Below, piece after piece: positions 1-11,204 of a DNA stretch of 64,000 bases. Under the pieces are notes generated by a model. The model was not told where the DNA came from, did no database searches, and saw only the letters and a list, made by a program, of their open reading frames with translations. How positions within the stretch are numbered: the stretch's first letter is position 1; every line of letters starts with the position of its first letter. The translations under genes and the position numbers were made by a program. Source of the stretch: Valencia hispanica (taxonomy: Eukaryota > Chordata > Actinopteri > Cyprinodontiformes > Valenciidae); the NCBI GenBank assembly GCA_963556495.2, contig OY747713.1, positions 36,212,961 through 36,276,960 of the forward strand, written 5' to 3'.

Positions 1-114
1 CCTCTTCCTCCTCAGCACCAGGCTTTGGACTCTGGGAGTACAGCATGTCCAGCATGAAGAGTTTGCTATCGAGGAGTTTGTTGCAACTTTCATTCACTTC
101 TGCTTCCTTAAAGC
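1..114 (-). CDS. fhod3: fhod3 window exon 17 (partial, runs off the window)
   Basis: At least 114 nt from acceptor CTTCTTTTTCAG. It reads FKEAEVNESCNKLLDSKLFM then LDMLYSQSPKPGAEEEE. FMLDMLY is conserved in FHOD3 shortly before the FH1 proline-rich segment. The exon is still open at position 1, so its donor and the FH1-FH2-DAD part lie outside. Confidence 0.92.
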
Positions 115-201
115 CTGAAAAAGAAGGTAAACCCAAATTTCCTGAAAAATAAAAACCACCAACAGGTCTATTTTGAGGATTTTCTTTTTGAGGCTACCCA
201 C

Positions 202-525
202 CATTCTCAGTGCTTCCTCTCTCCTCTCTCTCCAAGGTGCTGCTGGCAGAGGAGATGCTGGAGGCTGAGCAGTTGTCCTTCTCGTTTACCTCCTCATTTT
301 GTCGCTCCTTGTCACTAAGGATGCCACTGTCCTCTTCCACCTCCTCCTCTCTCTGCGCCTCTGCTTCCTGTTCAGGCTCCTTCACCTCCTCCTCCTCCTT
401 GTTCCCTGCTACTTCCACCTGCACTTCTTCGTCCTCCACTTCCTTCCGCTCTTCCACTTCCTCTGCGGCAGCTTCTACAAGTTTCTCCTCTGTCTCTACA
501 CCGGCACTGGCGTCGTCAGCTTCAC
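202..525 (-). CDS. fhod3: fhod3 window exon 16 (acidic linker)
   Basis: 324-nt exon with acceptor TCTCGCGACAG and donor GTGGGT. The first two thirds are dominated by Glu (for example EEKLVEAAAEEVEERKEVED). It ends with the conserved block ILSDKERQNEEVNEKDNCSA then SSISSASSTLEREER, which closely matches the pre-FH1 linker of mammalian FHOD3. The donor GTGGGT is weaker than the others in this gene, but the frame fits on both sides. Confidence 0.94.
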
Positions 526-2692
526 CTGTCGCGAGAAAATGTCCCTTTTTAATCACTCAAGTATTTCATTTAGCTTGAATAAGACTGTTTGTAGTGAAGT
601 ACTATTTATGTCTGGCAAAAAAAACAAAAACACGGTCTTCGATTGAAAGCCAGCTCTGAGTGGAATTTACTCATTCTCCGACAAGAAATATGAAAACACG
701 CAGCCGTGCTGTAATGTAAACAATACTGATGCACAAAGATGGTGATGGTGGGTTGTTGCAGGAGCACGATATGAGCAGGAAACGAGGAATTAGGACCCTG
801 TTTACATCGAATCCCGCCCGTGTACGCGGTACACACACGCGTAAATAAGCTGCACAGTCCGTGCAGTGATGCAGGCAGGGTTTAGAAAAACAGAGAGGCC
901 TTAAACGCTTGCCTCTGTGGACTACAGTCCTTCAGGTCGTGGCGTCACTTGTGCTCCAAAACAAGGCTGTTTTTTTTCTTGCATGAGATGTTTGGGCATC
1001 ACTCTGTCAAAAGGTTCTTTCAAAAACCTATTTGACCCTTGCACTCATATCCTCCCTGTCACTCCAAACCCCCATCCGACCCCCTGTATCCCCTCCCTTT
1101 CCTTACTGCATCCACAGTCTTTTTTTCTTCCGCTGCACAAAGCTGGACGCAAATTCAGATGGCAAAGTGAAGCAGTTTTTGGTCCGGAAATACTGCTGAG
1201 GGGCAAAGCAGATGTTTGGGAATTGAACAGATGACCTTCTGGTTTCCATTATTACTCTAGAACCTACTAACACACAAAAAGATAAACAAGTTGCCGTACA
1301 CATGTTTATCACCTTCATCACATGTTAAAACAAGCCAAAAGTAGCTAGTTTTAGATGTTAACAAGTCAACATTGACGTATGGGGCCCATAAGTGTAAGAC
1401 AAATGGGACCCAACTGGGATAGTCGAGGCTTTATTCAATGGCCCCATGCTGATTTCCTATTTACGCTACAGAATAACAGATGACCTTCTGGTTTACATTA
1501 TGACTCAATATATAAAGCCTGTGAGAACAAGTTTGTGGGTTACCCTTTATTACATGACAAAATAAGCTTAAAGTTGACTAGTTTTTAGTCAAATCAGCAC
1601 TTATATGTTACCAAGTGTACTTTTAAATGTGGGGCCTGAAACTTAAATAAACTACCTAACAAAATGAGCTGCAAATGAGACCGTCCTAGGGTTACCTAAT
1701 GTCTGCATACTAACTGCTCAAATACGTTGGATTTAAGACAACAGTGTTATAAAAAGTGTAATTCATATGGATTCTTGACGTGAGGCCTTTTTTTGAATTG
1801 ATTTACTCATTACCCATCTGAGACCCAGATAAAAGTGTCTGGCTGCAGAGGAAGCCCAATGTTGTTAAACCATACGGGAGTTATTTAGTCAACCCAAGTT
1901 GGCCCTTTATGTGTCAAGGCTGAGAGAAGTCAACATGGGGCCCACATACCCATGCTGGCTAGATATTTTTTTCCACCCATCTTTTTCAGCATTATGAACT
2001 CCTGTATGTTTAAATATATTTAAGGCCTGCTCACCACAGATTAACTCACAATCCATCATTACGGCCTTTTAATTAATTTTATTAGTGTGGGCATTCAAGG
2101 TTGCCATTCTAACAAAAATGGTGCCATTTAACCATTTCAAACCTTTATGTGAAAGAAGGATTTATACAAAGATTTACAACAGAAATATATAACACAGCTG
2201 AATTGCTTTTACCTATGACGCAAAAGTCACAGTTATTCCTACTACTGCAAAAATAATTGAACATATTTGATGTTAGGTTAATTTCCCATAACATTTACAG
2301 TACATTGATAGGCAGAGTCTAATTTATTTGTATTTTTTCTGTGAAGCAAGTATACCTAGCCAACATTAGCTGGTTAATTAGTCGGGCTTTAATAGACACG
2401 CCAGTTTTAGCAGGCTAGTAAATTAACCTAATAAATTTAATAAGTGGGATGGATGGTGGTTAGAAAAAGTTTGGTTGCTTTCTTCAAGACAGCTGACCAC
2501 AGCAACAAGTGGGGGAGGTTTCTCTGGCATCTCATTACAAGGATTTTGAATCTCAAGAACACTAAGAATTGTTTTAAAACAGTGGTAGACCTTTCTGCCA
2601 GAAACTGGTCCATGCCTTACTAAGATAGAATAGTTTTTTCAAAGCTCTTGTCACTAAAGATGACTTCTCATTTTTTTCAATGACAAAAATAC
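526..2692 (-). other. fhod3 intron, no gene
   Basis: AT-rich intron. A 20-bp perfect direct repeat occurs at 1226-1245 and 1475-1494, and 'ggggcc' blocks recur around 1381, 1632 and 1936, suggesting an old decayed repeat. I see no coding exon on either strand. Confidence 0.6.
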
Positions 2693-2934
2693 CGGGTGAC
2701 TCTGTAGTCTTCCGAGCAGCCTCAGAGGGAGTGCAGTCAGTGACTGGCGTCTCGGGTTCAAGATCGACTTCTGCTTCCTCCTGGGAGGTGAAAGAAGATG
2801 GCGTGCTGCTGCGTGATGACGAGGGCCAGGCCTCTGAGGGTTCAAACGGCAGGCTGAGGTCAGGGCGAGTCCTCGACACCCGGACGCGATCCCTCTCGTA
2901 CTCCTCTGCTGCCAAGCGCTCCACGTTCTTATAG
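2693..2934 (-). CDS. fhod3: fhod3 window exon 15 (end of coiled coil, Ser-rich linker)
   Basis: 242-nt exon with acceptor CTCTCCTTCAG and donor GTATTT. It begins YKNVERLAAEEYERDRVRVS and continues RTRPDLSLPFEPSEAWPSSS. YKxxExLAAEE followed by RxRxDLSL is recognisable in mammalian FHOD3. It ends one base into a codon, shifting from the phase shared by exons 9-14. A conceptual extension past the GT donor soon becomes unlike FHOD. Confidence 0.92.
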
Positions 2935-5089
2935 CTGAAGGAGAGCAAAAGATGAGTTGCAAATGTTGGTCATTACGAGACAAAACCACTTGTTTCTAAT
3001 CTCTGCCAAGGAAGCTATATTGATTACAAACGGGGCAATGAAGATTCAGTGTTTAATTTCAGAATAGAAATCATGCCTCCTCTACAGCTGCAATGCCACT
3101 TGAACACAACATTACAGCTAACTCCTCTGTTTAGCTCCATCTGCTAATCTTTAAGGATCAATCATATCAGCATTACAGATTTGAAGGAAGAGGAATAACC
3201 AGAAATAAGGAGAGAGAGGAGAACGGCTAAAGGGAGAGCTGGGGAAAAAAAAAAAGAGTTAAAGACCAGACCAGACCTGTTTCAGATCATCTGTTTTTAG
3301 TCCTTTTCCCGTCCCTGTCTTTCTCCTTCTTCACTTCCACCTTTTCTCTGACCGCTAAACTTCCCCGTTCAACCTGCTGGCCCACACGGAAATTTGGGGC
3401 ACTGAGTCAACCCTCTCTCTCTCTCTCCTTCAGTGTCTTTCTTCTTTCTCTAACCCCTCCTCTTTCCCACCGCACTGTGAATGTGTGCAGCTTCTGTTCA
3501 GACTTCATTAGCATCAGGACACTTCAGATGTCTGAAGAAAGCAGACACGAATGCTCTTGTGTGTGTTTGGTTCCCTATCTGCATGTGATTAGGCATGAAG
3601 TGAAGTTAGTGTGAGCCAAGTGTGTATTGTTGGCTTGACCTTAGCGCATGTACACAAGCACAAACACACGCATACACACACGCACACAAGCACTGAATGG
3701 AGGTTTGCGAAACACACCTCTCCTGCTGTGAGACCTGATTGTGAGTTAATCCCTCTTTCAAAACCGAGCATTGTGTGTGTCTGCAGCACTGTTCTTGACC
3801 AATTAAAGCATATACTGTTGTATAATCTGCTCACATTTACTAAGGATGTAGCTCAAAGCGGAGAACCGAAAACAACTCCAAAAGCAACCAAGATATTGAT
3901 CACCAACAGAACACATTTAAAAGCAAAAAAATATATAAAAAAAATAGCCATACTTTCCACTAAGGCTGCATTCCAGAAAAAAAGCATAGATTTTACATAT
4001 GAACACAGATTCCTTCAGTTGGTAGTAAAGAATTAAGAGAACATCATGTGGATTTTAAAGGATCTTTGCCCTGTTAAAAACCACCGACATTTAGTTTTAA
4101 AGTGAGGGTTAAAGTGAGAGTAAACACCATAGTAAGATTTAAAGACCTGTCTGAGGTCTAAAGAGAGAAGACTGTGGCAGCTTACGAGTCTGGTAAGGGA
4201 TTTAAAGAGGTCTCAAAAGAATTAGTCTAAAAAAAGAGGACATTCAAAACAGCTGGCAACATGCCAATATCTGGCAACCTCGGGAAATTCACCCTGAAAG
4301 CAGACCACAAGATGCTAAAAGAAGTATCCAAAAACCATATAATGTCATCATAGAACCTACATCATGTTCTACTGCTTCTTATGAAAGTACACAATCAATA
4401 TAATATGAAATAAACTGCACAACGTTAACTTCCATCAGACGTGTGCGAGCGAAAGCCCTTGCCGTCTAAGAAAAAACATAATGGCCAGATTGAAGTTCGA
4501 AGACCATGGCTTCCAGAATAATGTTTTTTTGTTTTTTTTTTTTTTTACAGATGAGTCTGAAAGTCTAACATTTAGAGACCAGAAAGCTACATAAAGTATT
4601 TCAGGAAAGTCATTGTTTAGCTGATTTATTAATTTATTTTGTAAACTTTCACTGTACATGAAAACAGTGCTAGAAAAAATAAATATCTTTTGTAAAGGTG
4701 AAGATGGTTAAAATTCTCTAATATACTTTAGAATAGATAAATATAGATCAGTCTGACTGGCCAATGAAGATCTTGAACTGTCCCTTTAATATATAACCTA
4801 CACACAAGGGTTCACTCTGCAGTGTAACAATGTTTAAAAAATTAAAACAGTGTTTGTCTATAACAAACTGATGGAACAATTCTCTCTATGTGTTTGAGAG
4901 CTTTCTAATATGTAGTTAATGTAGCTAAATATAAACCACATTTTTTTTGTACATATGTTTAAATTCTGATTATTTTCAGTCTTTGTTATTACTTTGTTAC
5001 TTTCTGTCTCATTTTCTTTCACCATTACTGCTTTTCAGACTAACTCAGCACATACAAACTGTTATATTGACTCACTGTGTGTTTCTGCA

Positions 5090-5240
5090 AGATTCCTTCC
5101 TTCAAAGTTCACATCCTTCTTCCCTTCTCGCTTTCCTTGTTTGCTTTCCTCCTTTCCTTTCTTCTTTACTGCCTTCCTAATTCTTCCCTTCTTTCTTCCT
5201 TCTTTTCTTTGTTTCATTTCGGCCCTTCTTGCCTTCTTCC
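5090..5240. repeat. Polypyrimidine TTCC/CTTT tract
   Basis: About 150 bp on the plus strand are almost entirely C and T, with repeated cttcctttctt-like words. On the transcribed minus strand this is a purine-rich stretch in the fhod3 pre-mRNA. Confidence 0.8.
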
Positions 5241-6072
5241 TGTGGTTTTGTATACTAATTTGACTCTAGAAATGTTTGTAATTTAGACATGAAGAATATG
5301 TGGGTACCCTGTGTATAACATGACATCTTAGCAAGTAACTAAGAAGAGCTTTAAGCTAGGAGATATTACCACTAGTGACACTATTAGGCCTGTTATAACT
5401 ATTTATTATTTAAGCTTTAACAGATTTAAATATGACTCGTTACAAAGTGCAGCCAGAGAACAGGTTACCCAACAATCTATTTTGTTATCTGGAGTTACAG
5501 CTCTAAGTTTTCCTTTTGGGGCAGCTGTTTCTGTCTTGTTTGTCAAATAAATGGATACCACAGGGACATTAGATGGGGAGGACAAAAAATGTGTGCTATT
5601 CTGATAAGCATGACACCCAAATGCATCGTAAATGCAACACAATGTGGATCCCACGTGCTAACACAGGTCATCATCTTCTCAGTAACCAGACTCTCAATTA
5701 AAACCCAACATACTAGCGTGAAATACTAAAACGGGGGTTTGCATAATCCAAAATACTGGATTTCACTATTAAACAGCCGGCTTACAAATAAAGGGCCCCA
5801 CCGGGTATGTCTGGCCCGTAATGTAGGCATGACCACCTATACCCTTCTGTCTAAGTCCCTTGCTTCCTGTGATTCCCATCTGCACACAAACACAGATTTA
5901 TAAGCCTCATGAAAATTCTTCCTGCGTGTAAAGGGAGGTTTGGTGCGAGGACACGTGTGTTCAGCGTGAAGAGCTCAACAAATATAGAAATCAGGTTTTT
6001 TCAAGGCACACAGCCAAAACAATCAAACCCTGAACAGGGAGAAGAATCGAGAAAACAGGCAAGCTAAGCCCC

Positions 6073-6106
6073 TCACACACACACACACACGCACGCACGC
6101 ACACAC
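6073..6106. repeat. (CA)n/(CG) microsatellite
   Basis: Alternating CA units broken by CG steps, directly visible. It lies about 140 bp downstream of fhod3 window exon 14 in transcript direction. Confidence 0.9.
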
Positions 6107-6244
6107 TGCACTGTGAGACTGTGGCAGCTGAGGGCACCGAATTAACCTGAAAACAATTACACTATTACCAAGCTTCCCAAAGACCAGGCTTAGAGATCTT
6201 CCCAGAGGGTTCAGATGTTGTTTTGGTTTAGTGTGGGCACTTAC

Positions 6245-6295
6245 CGCTCCTCCCGCGCATGCCTGGCCTCCTCCATTTTATCCACATAGTCACGG
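6245..6295 (-). CDS. fhod3: fhod3 window exon 14 (coiled coil continued)
   Basis: 51-nt symmetric exon with acceptor CTCCCCCAG and donor GTAAGT. With the split serine and arginine codons it encodes RDYVDKMEEARHAREE, continuing the helix of exon 13. A (CA)n tract lies about 150 bp below it in the downstream intron. Confidence 0.9.
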
Positions 6296-7343
6296 CTGGG
6301 GGAGACACAAACGGAGAATTCAAAAAGGTAACAGTCATAACCTCTTCCACCACAGCGGTGAAGCAAAAACAATGCAAAGAAGTGATTCCAGTCTGTGTGT
6401 CATGACAAAAACCAGTTTGTCTTACTTTTGTTATCCTTTTTTTTGACCATAAGAGAAGTGGTTAATGAGAGATTTTTCTACTTATTTTCATAGTTACTGA
6501 TGTTGTTAATCGTAGACATGCCAGAGTAGGAGTACTTGGTAGTTGGATTTTACAAGGTCCCGGTAAGAAAGACAGCAACAACGCCACTTGAAGTAGGAAG
6601 TCAAGACTCAAAAAGTCAGGGTTCACGGAGCAACCAATATGTATCCAATATGGCTGCCAAGCATATAGAATCCAGTGAAAGGGCAGGTATAAAAATATTT
6701 ATTTGTCCTTTTATAGCACCACAATTTGAATATAAATTAAAATATAAATGTTTTAATCTCTTTATTTAGGTGGCAGAAATAAATATGTCCATTCCTTTAA
6801 AAAAAAAACATAACCAAACTACGTCAAACATTTCTTTGTATTGTAGAGAAGCAGAATATGTTACCCGCGGCAGGTGCGTATTTAGCAGACCACAGAACAG
6901 CATATACAGTATGAGGTATTTGTTGTTCTGTTCTGTCATGTTTTACAGTATTGAGCCATCGGGGCCTTTATATTGATTCAAAAAAGGCCTCGAGTTGTCC
7001 AGGAAATAAAAAAATATATATATAAATCAATGTGAATGAAAAAAAACTAACAAAACAAAAACAGGTTTTGATCAACCAATCACTTTTTTATTTTTTTGCA
7101 ATATGGATCCATTTTTTTTTCACTTGCCCTAGATGAAAGATGTTTCGGGAATTAAAATTGTCCATTTGTCAACACAATTAAAACATCAAAAGAAAAACTC
7201 TGTTAAAACATTTCAGCAACATTTTACTTATTTTAGTCCTTCATTTATTAGCCCTTTACATAGTGGCAATCTACAACTGTAGAAAGGATGAACTCGGCTC
7301 TTGGTCTCTGTATGATGTTCGCTGTGCACAGATAAAATTATTC

Positions 7344-7536
7344 CCCCTGCCAAGGAGGTTATGTTTTCGCCAGGATTTGTCTGTTTTGCTGCTATTTGGC
7401 AACATGACTCAAAAAGCTACAGACATATTTTGAAGACATTTTCAGGAAATGTCCGCAGTGGAACCTGGGAACAAGTGACGGAGGGAGACAGAGCTGCATT
7501 GGCGGAGGTCTGCGCTCTCCGAGTGCTTTTCTAGTT
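7344..7536 (+). repeat. Dispersed 'CTGCCAAGGAGG' repeat, copy 1
   Basis: Begins ccctgccaaggaggttatg, contains aacatgactcaaaaagctac, and ends ggcggaggtctgcgctctcc then gagtgcttttctagtt. I remember this consensus as a very widespread animal repeat, but I cannot name its class. The second copy in the next-but-one intron matches it at both ends. The rest of this intron (6296-7973) shows no exon. Confidence 0.7.
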
Positions 7537-7973
7537 AAAAGGTGTAATTACATTTTATTAACAGCGAAAGAAAAATGTGTAGTTTTTCCATTTTTAACGC
7601 AAGCAAACAGAACAGTTAGCAGATTTGTTTAAATTTTTTGTGAAATAACTGTTAAGCTGTGGTGGTATTATCATTGAATATTATTGCCTGCTGTTGTATG
7701 AATAAACTGAACTGAATTTGATAAAAAAGGTGAACATTTCTCAGCCAGGAAAAAGGCACAAGTAAAGTAAACACATTTCATTTCCTGCTATGGAGGTTTT
7801 ATATCAGTTTTCATCTTAGTTTAAATTTTAGCTATTAAAAAGATAAACACTCTTGCCCACCCGAGCCTCTGCTGGCTTAATTTGAATTTGTTGTTTTTTT
7901 ACAGTTTTTGTTTGTTTCTTCTTTTGAAAAACTTACCAAAACCATTAAAAAAACAAAAGAAACATTGCCTCAC

Positions 7974-8108
7974 CTGTGTTTGTTCCTCTCCTCTCGCTCT
8001 ATCCTCTGCAGCCTCTCCTCTCTCTCCACACGGCGGCGCTCTCGCTCAGCGGCCAGGGACTCCTGGTGCTGTCGGTAGGAGGACGACAGGAGTCCTCCTA
8101 ACGCCACC
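7974..8108 (-). CDS. fhod3: fhod3 window exon 13 (charged coiled coil)
   Basis: 135-nt symmetric exon with acceptor CTGCTTTCAG and donor GTGAGG. It reads VALGGLLSSSYRQHQESLAA, ERERRRVEREERLQRIEREE and RNKH. The SYRQHQESLAAERERRR segment is strongly FHOD-like. The alternating Arg/Glu run should form a single charged alpha helix or coiled coil. Confidence 0.93.
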
Positions 8109-8340
8109 CTGAAAGCAGACAGCACCCATTCGAATTAAGAGAACCACAGCCTCTACCCGCAGTACTTGATTTACACACAAGCTTGATTTCCCAACCACGT
8201 ATCAGTTCATGTAAGGCTGTCGGTACAAACAATTATGAATAGGTTCTCTTTGCATACACGTTTACTCCACACTACTGTGTACTTTAGGGCTTTTCCCCCC
8301 AGGAAGTGTTGTAGTAAATGTTGTTGAAGTTGCCCCTCAC

Positions 8341-8397
8341 CTCGAAGTTGTGGGTGTACTTGGGGTGCTGAGGGAGTTGTAGGATGCGACTCCATTC
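8341..8397 (-). CDS. fhod3: fhod3 window exon 12 (small Ser/Thr cassette)
   Basis: 57-nt symmetric exon with a strong pyrimidine-rich acceptor TTTTTCTCCTTTAG and donor GTGAGG. It encodes NGVASYNSLSTPSTPTTS between split arginine codons. The repeated STP/TPT motifs are possible proline-directed phosphorylation sites (inference). It is skippable in frame. Confidence 0.87.
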
Positions 8398-8770
8398 CTA
8401 AAGGAGAAAAACACCGGGAAAACACCGAGGGGACAGATTAGTCACCCAGTTACCTGACACTTGGTACGTAAGAGTCAGGGCATGAACCCCCAGCAGTACC
8501 CCCTTATGTATTACCGCTGGTGCAATACTTAAGTGATTCAAATTACCCACTACTGCAGAAACAGCTGCTTGTTGTATATTTAAAACGTTAAATAGAGATG
8601 ACACAATGCCTTGAAAACATGTTCATACCTCTTGAACTGTCACTTGTTTTAACAGTCAAGAACTTCAGTGTATTTTTTTCAGTCTGTATTTTTTGGTGTG
8701 ATTTACAGTGATATTCAGATGCGTTTACTCCGAAACCGCTAAAGAGATCCAATGTAATCAATCAACTTTA

Positions 8771-8990
8771 CCTCTGCCAGGGAGGTTATGTTCCTGCCAG
8801 GGTTTACTTGTTTGTGTGTTTGTTAGTTTGTCTGTTAGCAACATAACTCAAAAGTTTATAGACGGATTTTGATTAAATTTTCTGGAAATCTTTACAGTAG
8901 GACCAGGAACAAATGATTCGATTTTGGGGGTGATCCAGATTACAGTCTTTTTGGGGGGGGGTCTGCACTCCCGTAGTGCTTTTTTAGTTT
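8771..8990 (+). repeat. Dispersed 'CTGCCAAGGAGG' repeat, copy 2
   Basis: Begins cctctgccagggaggttatg and contains tgttagcaacataactcaaa, then gacggattttgatt. It ends gtctgcactcccgtagtgct then tttttagtt. Order and orientation are the same as in the copy at 7344-7536, from which it differs by scattered changes and a poly-G run. Confidence 0.7.
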
Positions 8991-9044
8991 TTAAATATAC
9001 CTAATTTAATCCACAAAAAAATACAGCTGTTCTGTGAAGGTCTT

Positions 9045-9310
9045 GCCATGAGGGGGACACAGCAAATATGTGGAAGCTGTTCTGATCAAAACTGACATTT
9101 TTGGCTCATATGAAGAACTATGTACCGCAGAAACCGTAAGCCTTAATTTGTTTTTCCCATTGTGTAATATGATTGTGGTGGCATCAACATGTAGGGGGTT
9201 GCTTTTCTTTAGTAGGTTTGGGGAAACTGGAAGGAGCTAAATATAGGACAAGCTATAGAGGCTGCAAAATGTGAAAAAAAATCTAGGGATACTTTTGCAA
9301 GGCACTGTGA
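9045..9310 (+). mobile_element. Tc1/mariner remnant (internally deleted)
   Basis: Starts with transposase sequence (catgagggggacacagcaaa then tatgtgg, a conserved Tc1 stretch), keeps a 'ggtggcatcaacatg' trace, and ends in the typical terminal words atacttttgcaaggcactgt. Only a few hundred bases of the normal 1.3-1.6 kb remain, so it cannot encode a transposase. Confidence 0.7.
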
Positions 9311-9856
9311 ATTAAACAACCTTTTATAGTAAAAAATCTGCCAAGGAAGAAGAGTGTAGAGAAATTCAGACACAAAGAGAAAGGAAAATACTAAAACAAA
9401 GCATGGAAATAGAAAGAAAAGATAAAGTATTACTAGAAGGTAAGAAGCAAGGGGAACACTAGTGAGATTTAAAGATGGAGAGGATAAAAAAAATCTGTGG
9501 ATAACTCTAGTGCGCTTGTGCTCTAAAAAGGGAACAGCTTGGAACTAGGAAGCAAACAGAGGTCTCCTTCTTCATTACAAATGTAAAAGGAGAACTAATG
9601 AGAACAAAGAAAAGCTTAGAGAAGAGAGGATAGATGATTACAGGAGCACTAATAGACTCGAGTTGCAAAGCTGTGAGGGAAAGGAAGTGAAAAGAGCTGG
9701 TGAAAAACGAAGGTGATGAGCAAGAAAAGTGGTGCCGAAAGAAATCCAAGTTGGTGCCAGAAAAACAAAAGGAGAAGTGGAAAAAAGTGACGCAAAAAAA
9801 GATGATAAAATAGCTTCTGGAAGCCATGTGAAGAGAAGTTCTGCTCTCCGTCTGAC

Positions 9857-10270
9857 CTGGGAGATGTGGGTTTTGGCGACTCCTTGCTGCTTTTGGCCTT
9901 GGCCGTCGGTGCCGGGTCCTCGTCAAGATCATACGAGAAGAGGTGGAAGGGCGATTGAGGCAGGTAGGGAACACGGTCACGGGACGGATGGGAAATGCCG
10001 CGCAGCGGGGGGCTGACTTCCTTGGTGGCTGGAACAGTGACTGTAGACCTTTTCCTTGCCAGCAGAGTGGCCAGGAGGGAGGGCTGGGACTGGGGGCTGA
10101 GACTGCAGTACTCTGGAGAAGGGAGTGTTGGGGTAGAGGGGGATGATGTAGATGGCGGGGGTATTTCTGCCTGATTCTTCTGCTCATTGTCCTTTATAGT
10201 TCCCTTTCTGGAGGAGATGGTGATGGACTGAAGGGTGGTCCTGTGAACGGTGGATGAAGGGCACTCAGCC
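9857..10270 (-). CDS. fhod3: fhod3 window exon 11 (large Pro/Ser-rich linker exon)
   Basis: 414-nt symmetric exon with acceptor TGTCCGTAG and donor GTCAGA. It gives 138 codons in the only frame open throughout, including AECPSSTVHRTTLQSITISS, LLATLLARKRSTVTVPATKE and SPFHLFSYDLDEDPAPTAKA. It is rich in Pro, Ser and Thr and lacks a recognised fold. A longer ORF in another minus frame runs across it but is not in phase with the flanking exons. Confidence 0.87.
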
Positions 10271-10508
10271 CTACGGACACAATGTTAAATCGAAAGGAAT
10301 TGGTCTCGGAAAACATACCTAGAGAGAGGTTAAAGTTGAAAAAAGCTAATACAAACTTGGGACACAAACTCAAACTAACTGTATATCCAAGAGGAAACAC
10401 TGGCAACACTCACATTTACAACGGTCACAGCTTCCTTACACTAAACACCAAGACACATGAAAGCAGCACTATATTTTACTTCCATGTCACCACCAAGTCC
10501 TAAAATAC

Positions 10509-10613
10509 CTGGAGGTGGTCTGATTAGCCCCCTCATTCTCATCCGAATCAGATTCAGTCACAGGAGTCTCTTCTTCCTCCTCCTCCTCCTCCTCTATGCC
10601 ACATTCTTCCTCT
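10509..10613 (-). CDS. fhod3: fhod3 window exon 10 (acidic cassette, likely alternative)
   Basis: 105-nt symmetric exon with acceptor ACCTCCATAG and donor GTATTT. With the incoming AG it reads R, then EEECGIEEEEEEEEETPVTE and SDSDENEGANQTTS. Nine consecutive glutamates come from a GAG/GAA run that is a CTC/CTT repeat on the plus strand. The TESD, SDSD and SDEN stretches fit casein-kinase-2 consensus sites. Phase, splice signals and coding sense all agree, but this exon is recognised by structure rather than by strong homology. It can be omitted without a frame change. Confidence 0.78.
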
Positions 10614-11204
10614 CTATGGAGGTGGGTGGGTGGTCGAGGAGGGTAATGCATACATTACAGGAACATTTGAGGGAAAGAATGAGGAAGAGATGATGCGATA
10701 CATGAGAACAGCATGCAAGTGGACATCTTCACATAAATAAGGAAAAAGTGGATGGTTAGATGAGGCTGATGCACAGAAACAATGGTTAGAGATGCTCTAA
10801 AAAGCCTTGTAGGCATTTACTCAACAAACAAGGATGCGACAAATATTAGATCAAGATGGTAAAAAAAAAAAAACAGAACAGAAAAGATGAGAAAGAACAC
10901 TGAAATGATGGATGAGTGTTTTTGATCTGATACTCCATGCTTCCAGATAGGAAGGTCGAGCAGCACATGAAGACAAGTTATGATGACAGGGGAAAGGGAA
11001 AGGAATGCTGAAAGGAGAATATCCCATAGATGGCAAAAACTGACTGGAGATCAGCTTGGGCACTGATCTGTTGTTTTGTAGTGAAACCAGATGAGCCTTG
11101 TTGCAGTCAAGACTGTGTGTGCAGCCAGGTGCTGTTCCACAAGATCAGATCCGTGTGTGTGACAAACGAGATGGCCAATAAAAGCTCTGCTTGTTTTGTT
11201 GGTT

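Larger units (their letters stand above)
2935..6244 (-). other. fhod3 intron with simple repeats
   Basis: Non-coding as far as can be seen. It holds a CA-type repeat near 3660-3690, a long pyrimidine-rich (TTCC/CTTT) tract at about 5090-5240, and a CA/CG tract near 6073-6106. Short ORFs here are low-complexity and have no supporting splice context. Confidence 0.6.

Noticed and set aside
210..578. 122-codon plus-strand ORF rich in Ser and Thr
   Set aside because: It is the antisense shadow of the Glu-rich fhod3 exon at 202-525; reversed Glu codons give Ser/Phe/Leu-type codons.
9507..10187. 226-codon minus-strand ORF
   Set aside because: It overlaps fhod3 window exon 11 in a different frame and runs on into intron past the donor at 9856. 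The frame that joins in phase with the flanking exons is another one.
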